This document shows, one piece after another, positions 14,559 through 23,737 of a stretch of 32,050 nucleotides of DNA. A program made the translations under genes and the position numbers. This stretch comes from Bacillota bacterium (GTDB lineage Bacteria; Bacillota; Limnochordia; Darwinibacteriales; JAAYFS01), in NCBI GenBank assembly GCA_012728115.1, contig JAAYFS010000057.1:1-32050 (forward strand), in the 5' to 3' direction. Numbering within the stretch: position 1 is the first letter of the stretch; every line of letters starts with the position of its first letter. The notes beneath the pieces were generated by a model. It made no database searches and was not told the origin of the DNA. It saw nothing but the letters and a program-made list of their open reading frames with translations.

Positions 14559-15884
14559 TTACTGGTCAAACAACTCGTCAAGGTAAGCTTGGATAGCTGG
14601 TTCGATAGCTGCCAATCCTACGCTTGCTTCTGTCTCACCGCTTAAGATTTCAACAACCGTATCTGTAAACCCTGGAATTGATGAGAATACGTCAAGAAGC
14701 ATAGCTGGTTGAGCGTTCTCTGTGACCCAAACGATGTTTTCGTAGGTCTCAAGATCTTGAGAGTAGTTTGCAACGTTTGAATAGTACTCTTCTTCCCAGT
14801 AGTCAAGATCATCAATATAAGGTTCAGCAAGATTGTAGAGCGCATGCCATAATTCGATCAAAGCCTCTGGGTTTTGTGCTGTGATTGGAAGAACTGCCAC
14901 CCAGCGGGCAAACTCGATTGCAACGTGCTTATCTGCACGAGGTCCTTTTGGTAGTGGAACGAATCCAAAGTTAAAGTCAACGTTTCCGAAACGTCCTACC
15001 TCCGCAGCAAAGTCAACGTAGAGAGCCACGTTTCCTTGGGAGAATTCAGCCCAGAAAATTGTATCCGAAACTGTGTTATGCTCAGTAATTAACCGATACC
15101 AGAACTCATATGACTCTATGGCTGCATCGGAATTGAGATCGTAAATAACTTTTCCGTCGACTTCTTTCACTAGCGCACCTTCATTGGTGTAAACCCAGAA
15201 GGTTTGGAATCTGTAGTCAAGACGTCCGTCCCTAATTTCAACGCCCCATTGGTCGATTTCTCCGTCACCATCGGTATCCTTGGTAGCAGCGATAGCAATT
15301 TGTTCAAATGCATCCCATGTCCACTCACCATTCGCATAGAGTTCGTATGGATCTGGGAGGCCATATTGTTCGATAATGTCCTTATTAAAGAAGATACCAG
15401 CTGCCTCTGTTCCCATTCTTGGACCAAAAGCAAAGGCCCAGTTCTCGCCTAAGAAAGTAGTAAAGCGTTCGATTGGCTTCAATGGAGCTGGAAGACGAGC
15501 AAAATAATCTTCATTGATCCATTCTGTAACAGGCATAATTAAGTTGTTAGCAACTAGAATAGGAATAATGGTGTCCGTAGTAACAGCAATGGCATTTCCT
15601 TCACCAGCGATTACACGAGGTAGTAAGTAGTTAATGGCTTCAGTATAAGGCCATTGACTTGTAACCAAGTCCCACTCGAGATTAACATTAAACATTGCTT
15701 CGATGTCTTCCCAGTGTGCTTCCCATCTTGGATCAGCAAAGTTCTCGTTTGTAATTCTATTGTATTGTTCTCCAAACCAAACAGACTGACCTAAGTAAAC
15801 CGTTTCTCCCCCAAAATCAAAAGCGGCTGCGGCTGGAATTGTTAAAAGACCAACCAGCAACATTATTGCAATTAGCTTTCTCAC
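14559..15884 (-). CDS. Extracellular solute-binding protein (family 1), orphan
   Basis: A 441-residue exported binding protein of the carbohydrate ABC type. The signal peptide is MRKLIAIMLLVGLLTIPAAAA with a signal peptidase I site and no lipobox cysteine. A calcium-like loop DTDGDGEIDQWG (about 215-226) and the aromatic-rich body are typical of large sugar-binding proteins. The start is GTG at 15884 with GAGGAG upstream. No permease or ATPase of a sugar importer is in the window, and the gene has its own promoter and terminator. A soluble binding protein without a lipid anchor implies a true periplasm. The ligand cannot be read from sequence. Confidence 0.88.
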   Translation of the reverse strand: MRKLIAIMLLVGLLTIPAAAAFDFGGETVYLGQSVWFGEQYNRITNENFADPRWEAHWEDIEAMFNVNLEWDLVTSQWPYTEAINYLLPRVIAGEGNAIAVTTDTIIPILVANNLIMPVTEWINEDYFARLPAPLKPIERFTTFLGENWAFAFGPRMGTEAAGIFFNKDIIEQYGLPDPYELYANGEWTWDAFEQIAIAATKDTDGDGEIDQWGVEIRDGRLDYRFQTFWVYTNEGALVKEVDGKVIYDLNSDAAIESYEFWYRLITEHNTVSDTIFWAEFSQGNVALYVDFAAEVGRFGNVDFNFGFVPLPKGPRADKHVAIEFARWVAVLPITAQNPEALIELWHALYNLAEPYIDDLDYWEEEYYSNVANYSQDLETYENIVWVTENAQPAMLLDVFSSIPGFTDTVVEILSGETEASVGLAAIEPAIQAYLDELFDQ

Positions 15885-15986
15885 CCTATTTCACTCCTCT
15901 TTCTTTAATCATTTGCCTTACCCTAATATAGATGATCCTTAATTTACTTATTTGATACCTCCTTAAAACAAATTCCAGGGCGTTGT

Positions 15987-16015
15987 GTTATATCTATATT
16001 TGACGCTCTTGTTAA
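15987..16015 (-). promoter_or_regulatory. Promoter of the solute-binding protein gene
   Basis: On the minus strand TTAACA (16010-16015) and TATAAC (15987-15992) are 17 bases apart, each one change from consensus. The leader to the GTG start is about 95 bases. It includes a perfect AAGGAGGT at 15957-15964 with no ATG, GTG or TTG in range. Confidence 0.7.
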
Positions 16016-16091
16016 TTTCTCCTTTTCATTTTTACATAAATTTTACTAACTTTACTCCGAATAGATCGGAAATTTTTTCTATTAAAAAATA

Positions 16092-16124
16092 AAAGAGGCT
16101 ATGACTTAATACCACAGCCTCTTT
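16092..16124 (-). terminator. Terminator of the export operon
   Basis: On the minus strand AAAGAGGCTGTG pairs with CATAGCCTCTTT (one G-U pair), followed by TATTTTTTAATAG. It lies 16 bases after the stop of the last operon gene. Confidence 0.9.
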
Positions 16125-16140
16125 CCAGAAGCGTTACTTT

Positions 16141-17607
16141 TTAATAAAAACTAACCGATTCACCAATGAGTAAGTTCAGTTCCATTACTTGAACGAGGAA
16201 ATTATGCTCTTTTTCTAATAGATCCAATTGACTTTCCTTCAATCGTTGCTCTAACTGACGTAAAGTTTCCTCATCACTTAAGTTACGTTCAAAGAGTTGC
16301 TCTCCACGTAGCTTTTCTAGGAGTGATCTTTCATAATTTAGTTGAGCGATCTCAATCTCTTGTTCGATATCCTTTATTTGCGTGAACGTTGAGCGGATTG
16401 CTGCTTCAAGTCTTGCTTTTTCAGCTTCATAATTTTCAATAGCTACTTCCAAGTTTTGTTCCTTCTCAGAAATCACATGGATTTTAGTTGGACTTGCTAA
16501 TGGATAGCTTATGTTTAACATTACAACCCATTGCTCTGGGAATTGTTGATTAATGCTGTAACCGCCAGTTACATTACCAGTTGGTCCATAGATTCTTCGA
16601 GTCGAATCCAAATCGTCCTTCGCTCTTTCAACAGCCTGTTCTGCCTGTTTTAAACTCGCTGCTGTTGCTAATCTACGAGCGATGTATTCGTTTTCGCTCA
16701 ACAAATCACTAGCAATCTCTAAGTTTATAACCGATGGGAATTCCACTTCTGCGTTGCTATCCAATCCAAGGACTTCTTTGATGGAATCCACCAGCTGTTG
16801 ATAGGAACGCTCAGCCCTTTGGAAATTCAGCTCTGCTTGTCGAACATTGATCTTCGCACTAAGAAGATCAATTTCATTAGCAGCTCCAATCTCATACCTT
16901 GATTGGGCATCTTCATAGGATTGACGAACTCTTTCCAATGAGGCTTTAGAAAAATCCAACCGTAACCTTGTGGTTTCCAGTCGGAATAAGCGATCATATA
17001 AATCTATTTTCGCTCTTTGTTGAGCTAACCATACCGCTTCATTAGCCGATTCCAACTGAAGTTCAGTGTTTTCGACTTGTTGGAGAGACGCTAGCGGTGG
17101 AGTTTTTGTGAATAACGGTTGATTTACGTAAAATCTATAGCCATACTTTGGCTCATTTTCGCCGAGAACATTTCTAGAAACGGAAGCCTCTGCCCTCAAA
17201 CCGAAATCAAAGCTGGTATTTACCCCCAGACTAAGCGATTGTGAGCCTTTAGCAATATTTCCAGATAGGATAGTTTCTGTATCTACACCCATCGGTAAAG
17301 TTGTATTGTTTCTGATACTCATTGATACCGATGCTTGTTTTGCATCGACTCGGTACAGTGGTGTAGCACCGATACTCAAATTTGGAGCAAACACCCCTTT
17401 AGCGATTGCTAAATCCCGTTCAACTGTTTCAAGACTCTGCCTTGCGGCTAGCACTTGTGGATGGTTTTCAACTGCCAGATCCAGTGCTTCTTCAAAGGTT
17501 AAAGATAATGGTTCAGAAGCTAATGTTGAACTAGGAATGAGTAAAATCGCCATTAGTAACAGAGTTAAACCTGCCACTAATCTTTTCACCGACAAATTCT
17601 GCAACAT
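16141..17607 (-). CDS. TolC-like outer-membrane efflux protein
   Basis: A 488-residue exported protein with signal peptide (cleavage near TLAS-E, residue about 30) and two outer-membrane-efflux halves. Each half starts with LSLTFEEALDLAVENHP-like helices and long heptad-rich coiled coils, and strand-rich stretches lie between (about 90-175). The length suits TolC-family trimers that form a channel through an outer membrane. The frame opens at 17655, but GGAGGAAGAG before ATG 17607 fixes the start, 35 bases after the preceding gene. It is the last gene of the export operon. The last residues, SVSFY, end in an aromatic as many outer-membrane proteins do. Such a protein makes sense only in a diderm cell. 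Confidence 0.88.
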   Translation of the reverse strand: MLQNLSVKRLVAGLTLLLMAILLIPSSTLASEPLSLTFEEALDLAVENHPQVLAARQSLETVERDLAIAKGVFAPNLSIGATPLYRVDAKQASVSMSIRNNTTLPMGVDTETILSGNIAKGSQSLSLGVNTSFDFGLRAEASVSRNVLGENEPKYGYRFYVNQPLFTKTPPLASLQQVENTELQLESANEAVWLAQQRAKIDLYDRLFRLETTRLRLDFSKASLERVRQSYEDAQSRYEIGAANEIDLLSAKINVRQAELNFQRAERSYQQLVDSIKEVLGLDSNAEVEFPSVINLEIASDLLSENEYIARRLATAASLKQAEQAVERAKDDLDSTRRIYGPTGNVTGGYSINQQFPEQWVVMLNISYPLASPTKIHVISEKEQNLEVAIENYEAEKARLEAAIRSTFTQIKDIEQEIEIAQLNYERSLLEKLRGEQLFERNLSDEETLRQLEQRLKESQLDLLEKEHNFLVQVMELNLLIGESVSFY

Positions 17608-17642
17608 TTTACTCTTCCTCCTCGCCTTGACTAACACTCCAC

Positions 17643-18710
17643 TTATAGTGGCCATACAGAAAGACCTAAATCAGAGCGAAACTGGATGACAGATGTTAAG
17701 AATGAAACTCTAGTATCCATAGTTTGATTTACAGTATTTAAGTACGAATTCTTGCTTTGAGTAAGTTGAGTCTCTGTAATTAAGCCTATTTCATGTTGTT
17801 TTATGCTACGTTGATAGTCTTCTTCAGCAAATCGAAGATTAAGATTTGCCGATTCAAGTGATCGCTTGGAATCTTGCATACTATACCAACGATCTACGAA
17901 TTGACGTTCAACATTCCGTTCAACTTTTAGTTGATTCAACACCGTAACTGCAAAATTATTTTCAGCTTTTTGTAACTCTAGTGGTGCTGGGTTTTGTGCT
18001 TTAATTTTTTCAAAATTGATTTCTGCTAAACGATAATTTATTGATTGTTGCCAAATACCAAGATTGTTTTCTTTGGCAAGTCGTAAGGTATCGTTGAGTT
18101 CTAAATCAAAGGTAACAACGGGAACCTCTGATGGCAGAACCGCCTTATCATAATTACCAATAACACCGAGAACGAAAAGGAAATCGTTCAGAGCGTTTTG
18201 ATATGTTCTTTGAGCAGAAGCTAAGGCCGCTTGGCTAGCCTCATAACTCTTTTCTTCACGCAAGAGATCTCTTTCTGGCAACTCGCCTAATTCTACTCGT
18301 CTTTTTACCAACTGATACGAGTTTTGAGCTACTGCTTGGTTATTCTCTGCAATTTCAACCAAACGACCAAGTTTTTGGAGATTAAAATAATCTCTAATGG
18401 TGTTCACGATGGCGGAAACGTATGCGCGATTAAGATTTTCTTCGTTAGTACGGGTCAAAAGTTTGAATTGAAGCTTCTCCTCTTCGGTTTCTAGAGGTCT
18501 AAGAGCTCTTATTTTTTCGTCAATCTGCGTATTTTCCCAGGTTAGCAGTTCAATTTGGTAATCAATATTATTTTCCAAAGCCAAATCGATAGCTTCTTCT
18601 AATGTTAGGGTCAATACTTTTGAGGTATCCGCTGAAATTACTCCAGAACAAATGACTAATACAAGGGCAATTACTGAAAGACTTTTTAATAAACCTAATC
18701 TATTTTTCAT
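17643..18710 (-). CDS. Short TolC-like coiled-coil protein
   Basis: A 355-residue exported protein with a signal peptide (cleavage near GVISA-D, residue 27) and no lipobox. It opens with LTLTLEEAIDLALENNIDYQ, the start typical of TolC-family repeats, and a second repeat-like start, NDTLRLAKENNLGIWQQ, lies near residue 210. The rest is almost all heptad helix. Unlike its neighbour it has little that could form the beta-barrel strands, and it is about 130 residues shorter. It may be a helical tunnel element or periplasmic bridge that works with the full-size channel. ATG 18710 has GGAGGGG 6 bases upstream. Confidence 0.8.
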   Translation of the reverse strand: MKNRLGLLKSLSVIALVLVICSGVISADTSKVLTLTLEEAIDLALENNIDYQIELLTWENTQIDEKIRALRPLETEEEKLQFKLLTRTNEENLNRAYVSAIVNTIRDYFNLQKLGRLVEIAENNQAVAQNSYQLVKRRVELGELPERDLLREEKSYEASQAALASAQRTYQNALNDFLFVLGVIGNYDKAVLPSEVPVVTFDLELNDTLRLAKENNLGIWQQSINYRLAEINFEKIKAQNPAPLELQKAENNFAVTVLNQLKVERNVERQFVDRWYSMQDSKRSLESANLNLRFAEEDYQRSIKQHEIGLITETQLTQSKNSYLNTVNQTMDTRVSFLTSVIQFRSDLGLSVWPL

Positions 18711-18751
18711 TTAATCCCCTCCATATGTATTATTATCCTTAAAACAAGTTT

Positions 18752-19792
18752 CTAACCCTGCTCGGCTTGTCGCAAATCACCACCTTCATCTCCCTCGGAT
18801 GGATTCTGCTTCGGCGGACGTATTATTATACAGTCTTCACCTTTTTCCATAGCTGCTCGGCCCTTTATTCCTAGTTCTTTTAGATATTCTTCAGGAATCT
18901 GTAGCCTGCCAGCGGAATCCAGGACTGAATAATGGATATGAGTCTTACTCTCTTCCGACAATCCAACGTGTAATCCAATATTTTGAGTATATCTTTCTGA
19001 ATCAAATTTTTCTGTCCGAACACTTTCTGTAGTAATTTTTCCGTCACGAATTTCTACTACACGATCTACCGCACTCGCTAGACCACGGTCGTGTGTTACC
19101 AAGACAACTGTTGTACCAAATGTTTCACAAACCGTTCTAAAAACTTTTACGATTTCATCACCAGTCTTAGAGTCTAGCGAACCGGTTGGTTCGTCTGCGA
19201 GGAGCACCTTAGGTTTATTTGCTAAACCAATTGCGATCGCAACCCTTTGTTGTTGTCCTCCAGACATTTCTAAAGGTCGATGTTTCATTCTATCGGCTAA
19301 TCCTACCGCTGTTAGAAGTTCACGTGCCCATTCTTCACGTTCCTTTTTACCCCCCAGGATCATTGGAACCTGAACATTCTCCAGGGCAGTAAGATATGGA
19401 ATCAGGTTACGTCCAATATTCTGCCACACGAAGCCAACCACGTCGCGACGGTATGTAATACTGTCGCGACGACTTAAGTTGTTTATATCCCATCCTGCAA
19501 CACGAACCCTACCAACTGATGGTGAATCTAATCCTCCAAGAATATTTAATAGCGTAGTCTTTCCGCTTCCGCTACTACCGATTATGGCCATTAATTCACC
19601 TTTTTTAATGGACAAATCCAACCCTTGGAGGGCCATAACCTCAAGATCAGCAACCTTATATATCTTAACTAAGTTTTCACATTCAATAATTGTTTCGCCT
19701 TCCATGGCGACAGGTGTCTGTTTATAGAACAGGTCAACAATTTTTGCTTTCCAGCCACCTTGTTTCTTGATATTTTCTAGAATCTTAGACAT
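18752..19792 (-). CDS. LolD/MacB-type ABC ATPase with a C-terminal AbrB-like domain
   Basis: Cytoplasmic ATPase of a mechanotransmission-type ABC system. Visible parts are Walker A GSSGSGKT (72-79), a Q-loop in VWQNIGRNL (122-130), signature MSGGQ (176-180), Walker B VLLADE (196-201) and H-loop H234. An extra N-terminal 35 residues is present. After about residue 255 comes an acidic linker and then, at 288-328, YSVLDSAGRLQIPEEYLKEL and IKGRAAMEKGEDCIIIRP. This has the GR-x-x-IP and hydrophobic-end pattern of the AbrB/MazE/SpoVT swapped hairpin. In an ATPase this domain probably aids dimerisation or sensing rather than DNA binding. It overlaps the permease stop by one base. Confidence 0.9.
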   Translation of the reverse strand: MSKILENIKKQGGWKAKIVDLFYKQTPVAMEGETIIECENLVKIYKVADLEVMALQGLDLSIKKGELMAIIGSSGSGKTTLLNILGGLDSPSVGRVRVAGWDINNLSRRDSITYRRDVVGFVWQNIGRNLIPYLTALENVQVPMILGGKKEREEWARELLTAVGLADRMKHRPLEMSGGQQQRVAIAIGLANKPKVLLADEPTGSLDSKTGDEIVKVFRTVCETFGTTVVLVTHDRGLASAVDRVVEIRDGKITTESVRTEKFDSERYTQNIGLHVGLSEESKTHIHYSVLDSAGRLQIPEEYLKELGIKGRAAMEKGEDCIIIRPPKQNPSEGDEGGDLRQAEQG

Positions 19793-22653
19793 TAGACTTC
19801 CTCCCCAAGTTTGATAGCTTGGTGTAAGCGCATGCGGCTAATGACAACACCGAGACCAATGATACCGATCAACAGTGTTACACCTATCACGATACAGATC
19901 TGGAGAATGTCGCCAGGTCTAACAACAACTAAGAAATCTGGAACCGCGCCTGCAAGATCTTGGGTGATTTGCATAAATGGAATAAATACGTAACTTACAA
20001 CAATTCCAAAGATCGTTCCAAATCCCAAAGAAACTCCTACAGATAGTATCTGTTCAATACTTAACATGCCTATCAACTGACCAAAAGATAGCCCTATCGC
20101 TCTTAGTACTCCAAACTGTAACATTCTATCTTTAAGAGATAAGAATGTATAAAGGAGGAATCCGACAATAGTGATTACTACCGACACTAAGAAACTAATT
20201 GTAAGCATTCCGAACAACCCCATCCGTTGAGGATCGCGTCTACCTTCGATCAATTTAGTTCTAGCGTCATTAACTCCCGTGACATAAACCCCATGTTCCG
20301 CTAATTCCTTAATAATCGGTGCCAATTCCGCACCATCTTCTACGCGTAACCAGACATTGTATGGTTCGATAACGTATTGGGACTGAATATAGTCCAGGTT
20401 ACCAACAATTAATGGGAATTCACGTGGATATACAGTTGGCCACAAATCTACTACTCCCGCTATCCAGAAGTCGATCTTTTGCTGATTAATTTCAGCCACA
20501 ATCCAGTCGCCGATTTGTAATCCGAAATTTTCGAAGAACAAGCGATCGACTAAAGCTGCTTCAGGATAAAGGATTAAGCGATTTAGATATTCGTGCAAAT
20601 GATAATCTGTTAAATCTCTTCTATACCAAGCAACATTGGCAAAATCAACGGGATCGATACCCATAATCGTTCCATTGCCCATCATCATATTTCCGATTCC
20701 AACACGAATCGTATTTTTGAATACTCTCGCTGCATCAATTACACCAGGCATTTCTTTATGGACATAGAAAGGAGGCTCAGCAATCTCACGAAGGTCAGGA
20801 ATAGCCTCCCCAGTAACTGGGTCTATTCCACCACCGATACTTGAAACTACCCAATTCTCTGTCAATACTACATCACTACCAACGCGATATAGTTGAGAGT
20901 CGATATAGTTTTGGTCGATCGTACGGGCTATCGATGCACCATATATTCCTAAGGATACAGTTAGAATAATAAACAACATCAGTGGACTATATCTACCTGG
21001 ATCTCTCGAGAACTGCCTCAAGGTCATTGACCATTGAACATCAGGTAATCTTTTCGTTACAAATGAAAGTAACCTAATGAGCCATGGCAATACTCTCAGC
21101 ACAAGCAAGCCCGCAGTTAATAAAAATAATACAGGCACAAGGAACAACATCGGATCCACAATTAACTGGGCTTGGGTGTTCGTCGCTGCGGTCATTGAAG
21201 CTATTTGAGTTTCCAAATTGCGATAGCCATAATAACTAACGATCAAAAGGCCGAAATCCAAGAAATACCGTTGCCAAAACGGAGTTCCACTGCCTCGCGC
21301 AATATCTTGCTTATAACTAACGATACTGTGGCGAGCTGCAGGAATCACCTGGAATAAACAAGCAACAAGCGATAATCCTAACGCGATCAACGAATATTTA
21401 TAGGCATCGGGATTTAACATTACGGGCAATGGTTCTCTACCTACAAAGGATAGGAATCCTGCCGACGCACCCATTACCTTCGAAATCAATACTCCTAGGT
21501 GAGGTCCAATAGCAAGGGCTACTACACTTAAAATACCCCACTCCAAGGCATAGATAACAATAATTTGAGTTAATCCAGCCCCGCGACTTTTGAGCATTGC
21601 AATTTCGTTTCTTCTTCTACGAATGGTTAGACCTGCTACAAGGATGGTATAGTAAAGAACTATTCCTAAAACAGGCAAGCTCAAAATTAAGAGTAATTGT
21701 TCCAAAACTGTGGCACGACTGATAAAGGTGTTAAACATATTTACAGGAGTTTTTGTGAATCGAACATTATTCGTAAGCTGAAGCATTCTCGATTCAAGAT
21801 TTGTTAACCCCTCAACAATTTGCGGAAGTTCATGCACCCTAACTGTGCTATGATCAAATACCCACATCCACTCGTAAGTGTAAGGAACGAGATCGTCGCG
21901 CTTAACCAGTTCCTCAAAGACTTCTTTTGACACCATAAAACTCTCTGAAAACGGAGCATTCAACACCCAAACAGGTTTGTTGTACGCTTCGATATCTGTT
22001 CTATAAATACCAACAATTTTTACATCAATAAATTGTTGGACTTGCCCAGGTTCTCGACGCAAAGGAAATAGATAGGTTCTACCTACGAAAAGACCCAGGT
22101 TATCACGAGCGGTTTCATCGATTACTACTTCAATGGCATCACCCGTATAAGCTGTCTCAGGATCTGGCCATCTTCCTTCAATAATAGTCACATGGTCTTC
22201 CAAGCCAGTAAGATACCTAATATCAGCATATCTTCTCCCTGGCCAACCATCTTCTTCAACTGGTCGGAACCATTGACGCTCAATCGTGCCAACCTGAGCA
22301 AAATATAAGAGCTCCTCGCCGAATCTAACTGGCATTTCCTCTTTCAACATACTATCCAATGCCAAAAATTCGCCAAAAGCTTCATCCTGATCCCGCCATT
22401 GACTAGGATTGAATACAGGATGGTAGTCCTTCCATTGCTCATTACTAACGCGAATCATGCCTGGAGGATTTCGTGGCGAAGATCCAGACTCCCACGAACT
22501 CATTAAGCCATATTGGAGTGATGCTTCTGAATACAATGGAATACTGGAAAAAACACCTACGGCTAAGGTTAAACCTAGTAGTAAGATTAACTCTAGTTTC
22601 CAGTTGTTCCATATTTGTTTAATCATTATCCATAAAACGGTTATAACACCCAC
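19792..22653 (-). CDS. Large FtsX-family ABC permease with two FtsX units
   Basis: A 953-residue inner-membrane protein of the MacB/LolCE superfamily. A single N-terminal membrane helix (about 19-41) is followed by a large extracytoplasmic domain (about 45-315). Three helices form the first FtsX unit (316-345, 362-392, 419-440), followed by helices near 463-480 and 501-530. A second N-terminal-type helix (about 556-578) leads to a second outer domain (580-810), and a second FtsX triplet lies at 815-838, 862-893 and 917-940. The loops RRRRNEIAMLKSRG and KDRMLQFGVLRAIG are the cytoplasmic coupling regions of each unit. So one chain seems to equal a MacB dimer. The start is GTG 22653 with GGAAGGTG upstream. 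Confidence 0.9.
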   Translation of the reverse strand: MGVITVLWIMIKQIWNNWKLELILLLGLTLAVGVFSSIPLYSEASLQYGLMSSWESGSSPRNPPGMIRVSNEQWKDYHPVFNPSQWRDQDEAFGEFLALDSMLKEEMPVRFGEELLYFAQVGTIERQWFRPVEEDGWPGRRYADIRYLTGLEDHVTIIEGRWPDPETAYTGDAIEVVIDETARDNLGLFVGRTYLFPLRREPGQVQQFIDVKIVGIYRTDIEAYNKPVWVLNAPFSESFMVSKEVFEELVKRDDLVPYTYEWMWVFDHSTVRVHELPQIVEGLTNLESRMLQLTNNVRFTKTPVNMFNTFISRATVLEQLLLILSLPVLGIVLYYTILVAGLTIRRRRNEIAMLKSRGAGLTQIIVIYALEWGILSVVALAIGPHLGVLISKVMGASAGFLSFVGREPLPVMLNPDAYKYSLIALGLSLVACLFQVIPAARHSIVSYKQDIARGSGTPFWQRYFLDFGLLIVSYYGYRNLETQIASMTAATNTQAQLIVDPMLFLVPVLFLLTAGLLVLRVLPWLIRLLSFVTKRLPDVQWSMTLRQFSRDPGRYSPLMLFIILTVSLGIYGASIARTIDQNYIDSQLYRVGSDVVLTENWVVSSIGGGIDPVTGEAIPDLREIAEPPFYVHKEMPGVIDAARVFKNTIRVGIGNMMMGNGTIMGIDPVDFANVAWYRRDLTDYHLHEYLNRLILYPEAALVDRLFFENFGLQIGDWIVAEINQQKIDFWIAGVVDLWPTVYPREFPLIVGNLDYIQSQYVIEPYNVWLRVEDGAELAPIIKELAEHGVYVTGVNDARTKLIEGRRDPQRMGLFGMLTISFLVSVVITIVGFLLYTFLSLKDRMLQFGVLRAIGLSFGQLIGMLSIEQILSVGVSLGFGTIFGIVVSYVFIPFMQITQDLAGAVPDFLVVVRPGDILQICIVIGVTLLIGIIGLGVVISRMRLHQAIKLGEEV

Positions 22654-22696
22654 TAAGCTAACACCTTCCTTCCAACGACCTCTGGGACCACTAATC

Positions 22697-23722
22697 CTAC
22701 TTACCGATGACTTCTTGACCTTCTTCTAATCCTTCTAAGATTTCAACATGAGTCTGGCTAACAAGTCCGGTAACTACGTCAATTTCTTTTCGAACGTCGC
22801 CATCCATGATATGAACAAACGTTCTGTCTCTAAACTCACGCAAAGCAGCTCGAGGCAGGAGGAGAGTGTCTTTGCTTTCCCTAACAATAATTCTAGTTTG
22901 TAGCAAGCTATTATAAGTCAAATCCTTCCATCTACTTTGGTCAACCAAATCAAAGTATGCAAAGCGCTCGCTACTCGAAGCAGTCGAAGAGGAAACTTGG
23001 CTAACCACGGCATCAAGATCTTCCCCAGTTTGGAGTCGGATCTTAGCTGGCATTCCTACTTCTAATTGTCGAGCTTGTTGTGCAGTAATAGACATTTGGA
23101 GAACTAATTTAGTTGGATCAACAATTAAAACAGCACCTTCATAAGCGGCTACATTATGTGCCGGCTTGATGGAAACGTTATCAATTCGGCCCGCTACCGG
23201 AGCTCGCAAAGTAACTGCTTCTAATTGATCATTAAGCCGGTCAAAATCCATTTTCGCCAACGTATAATCGATCATCAGCGATTCCCAGTCATACTTATTC
23301 ATATAACCTTCGATCTCCGCAAGCTCTTCCATTCTTTCTATGCGCATTTCAATCCTACGAAGTCCAAGTCTACTTCTCTCGTGGTTATACTCTAAATCAC
23401 CAGACTCTAATCTGGCCAGTGGTTGCCCTTCTTCAACCCAGTCTCCGTACTTAACAAAGACATCACTAACACGTCCACCATATGTAAAGTAAACCTCTTG
23501 TTCAATCTCCGAAGCTACTCTTACTAAACCACTAACTTGTTCAGTAATATCACCGCGCACCACCATATGAAGTGTTTGGCGTGGTTTAGGCGGTTCAATC
23601 AATGGGGGAGGAGCGTCTACTTTCTCGGCTGGAAGAAGTTCGCACCCACTTAAGAAAATGCCAAATAAGAGCGCTAATAATAAAAATAGATTTTTACTAA
23701 ATTTTCTTTTTCTAACTAGCAC
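22697..23722 (-). CDS. Periplasmic adaptor (membrane fusion) lipoprotein
   Basis: A 341-residue adaptor of the HlyD/AcrA family that would link the permease to the TolC channel. A lipobox LSGC (Cys27) marks it as a lipoprotein. A proline-rich stretch follows. The first lipoyl half is YFTYGGRVSDVFVKYGDWVEEGQPLARL (about 78-105), a short helical hairpin spans about 107-162, and the second lipoyl half is VTLRAPVAGRIDNVSI. A beta-barrel and membrane-proximal domain follow to the end. The start is GTG 23722 with AGAGGAG upstream, 15 bases after the ATPase gene. The hairpin is shorter than in AcrA, which fits a partner with a long tunnel. Confidence 0.9.
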   Translation of the reverse strand: MLVRKRKFSKNLFLLLALLFGIFLSGCELLPAEKVDAPPPLIEPPKPRQTLHMVVRGDITEQVSGLVRVASEIEQEVYFTYGGRVSDVFVKYGDWVEEGQPLARLESGDLEYNHERSRLGLRRIEMRIERMEELAEIEGYMNKYDWESLMIDYTLAKMDFDRLNDQLEAVTLRAPVAGRIDNVSIKPAHNVAAYEGAVLIVDPTKLVLQMSITAQQARQLEVGMPAKIRLQTGEDLDAVVSQVSSSTASSSERFAYFDLVDQSRWKDLTYNSLLQTRIIVRESKDTLLLPRAALREFRDRTFVHIMDGDVRKEIDVVTGLVSQTHVEILEGLEEGQEVIGK

Positions 23723-23737
23723 TAATAATCACTCCTC

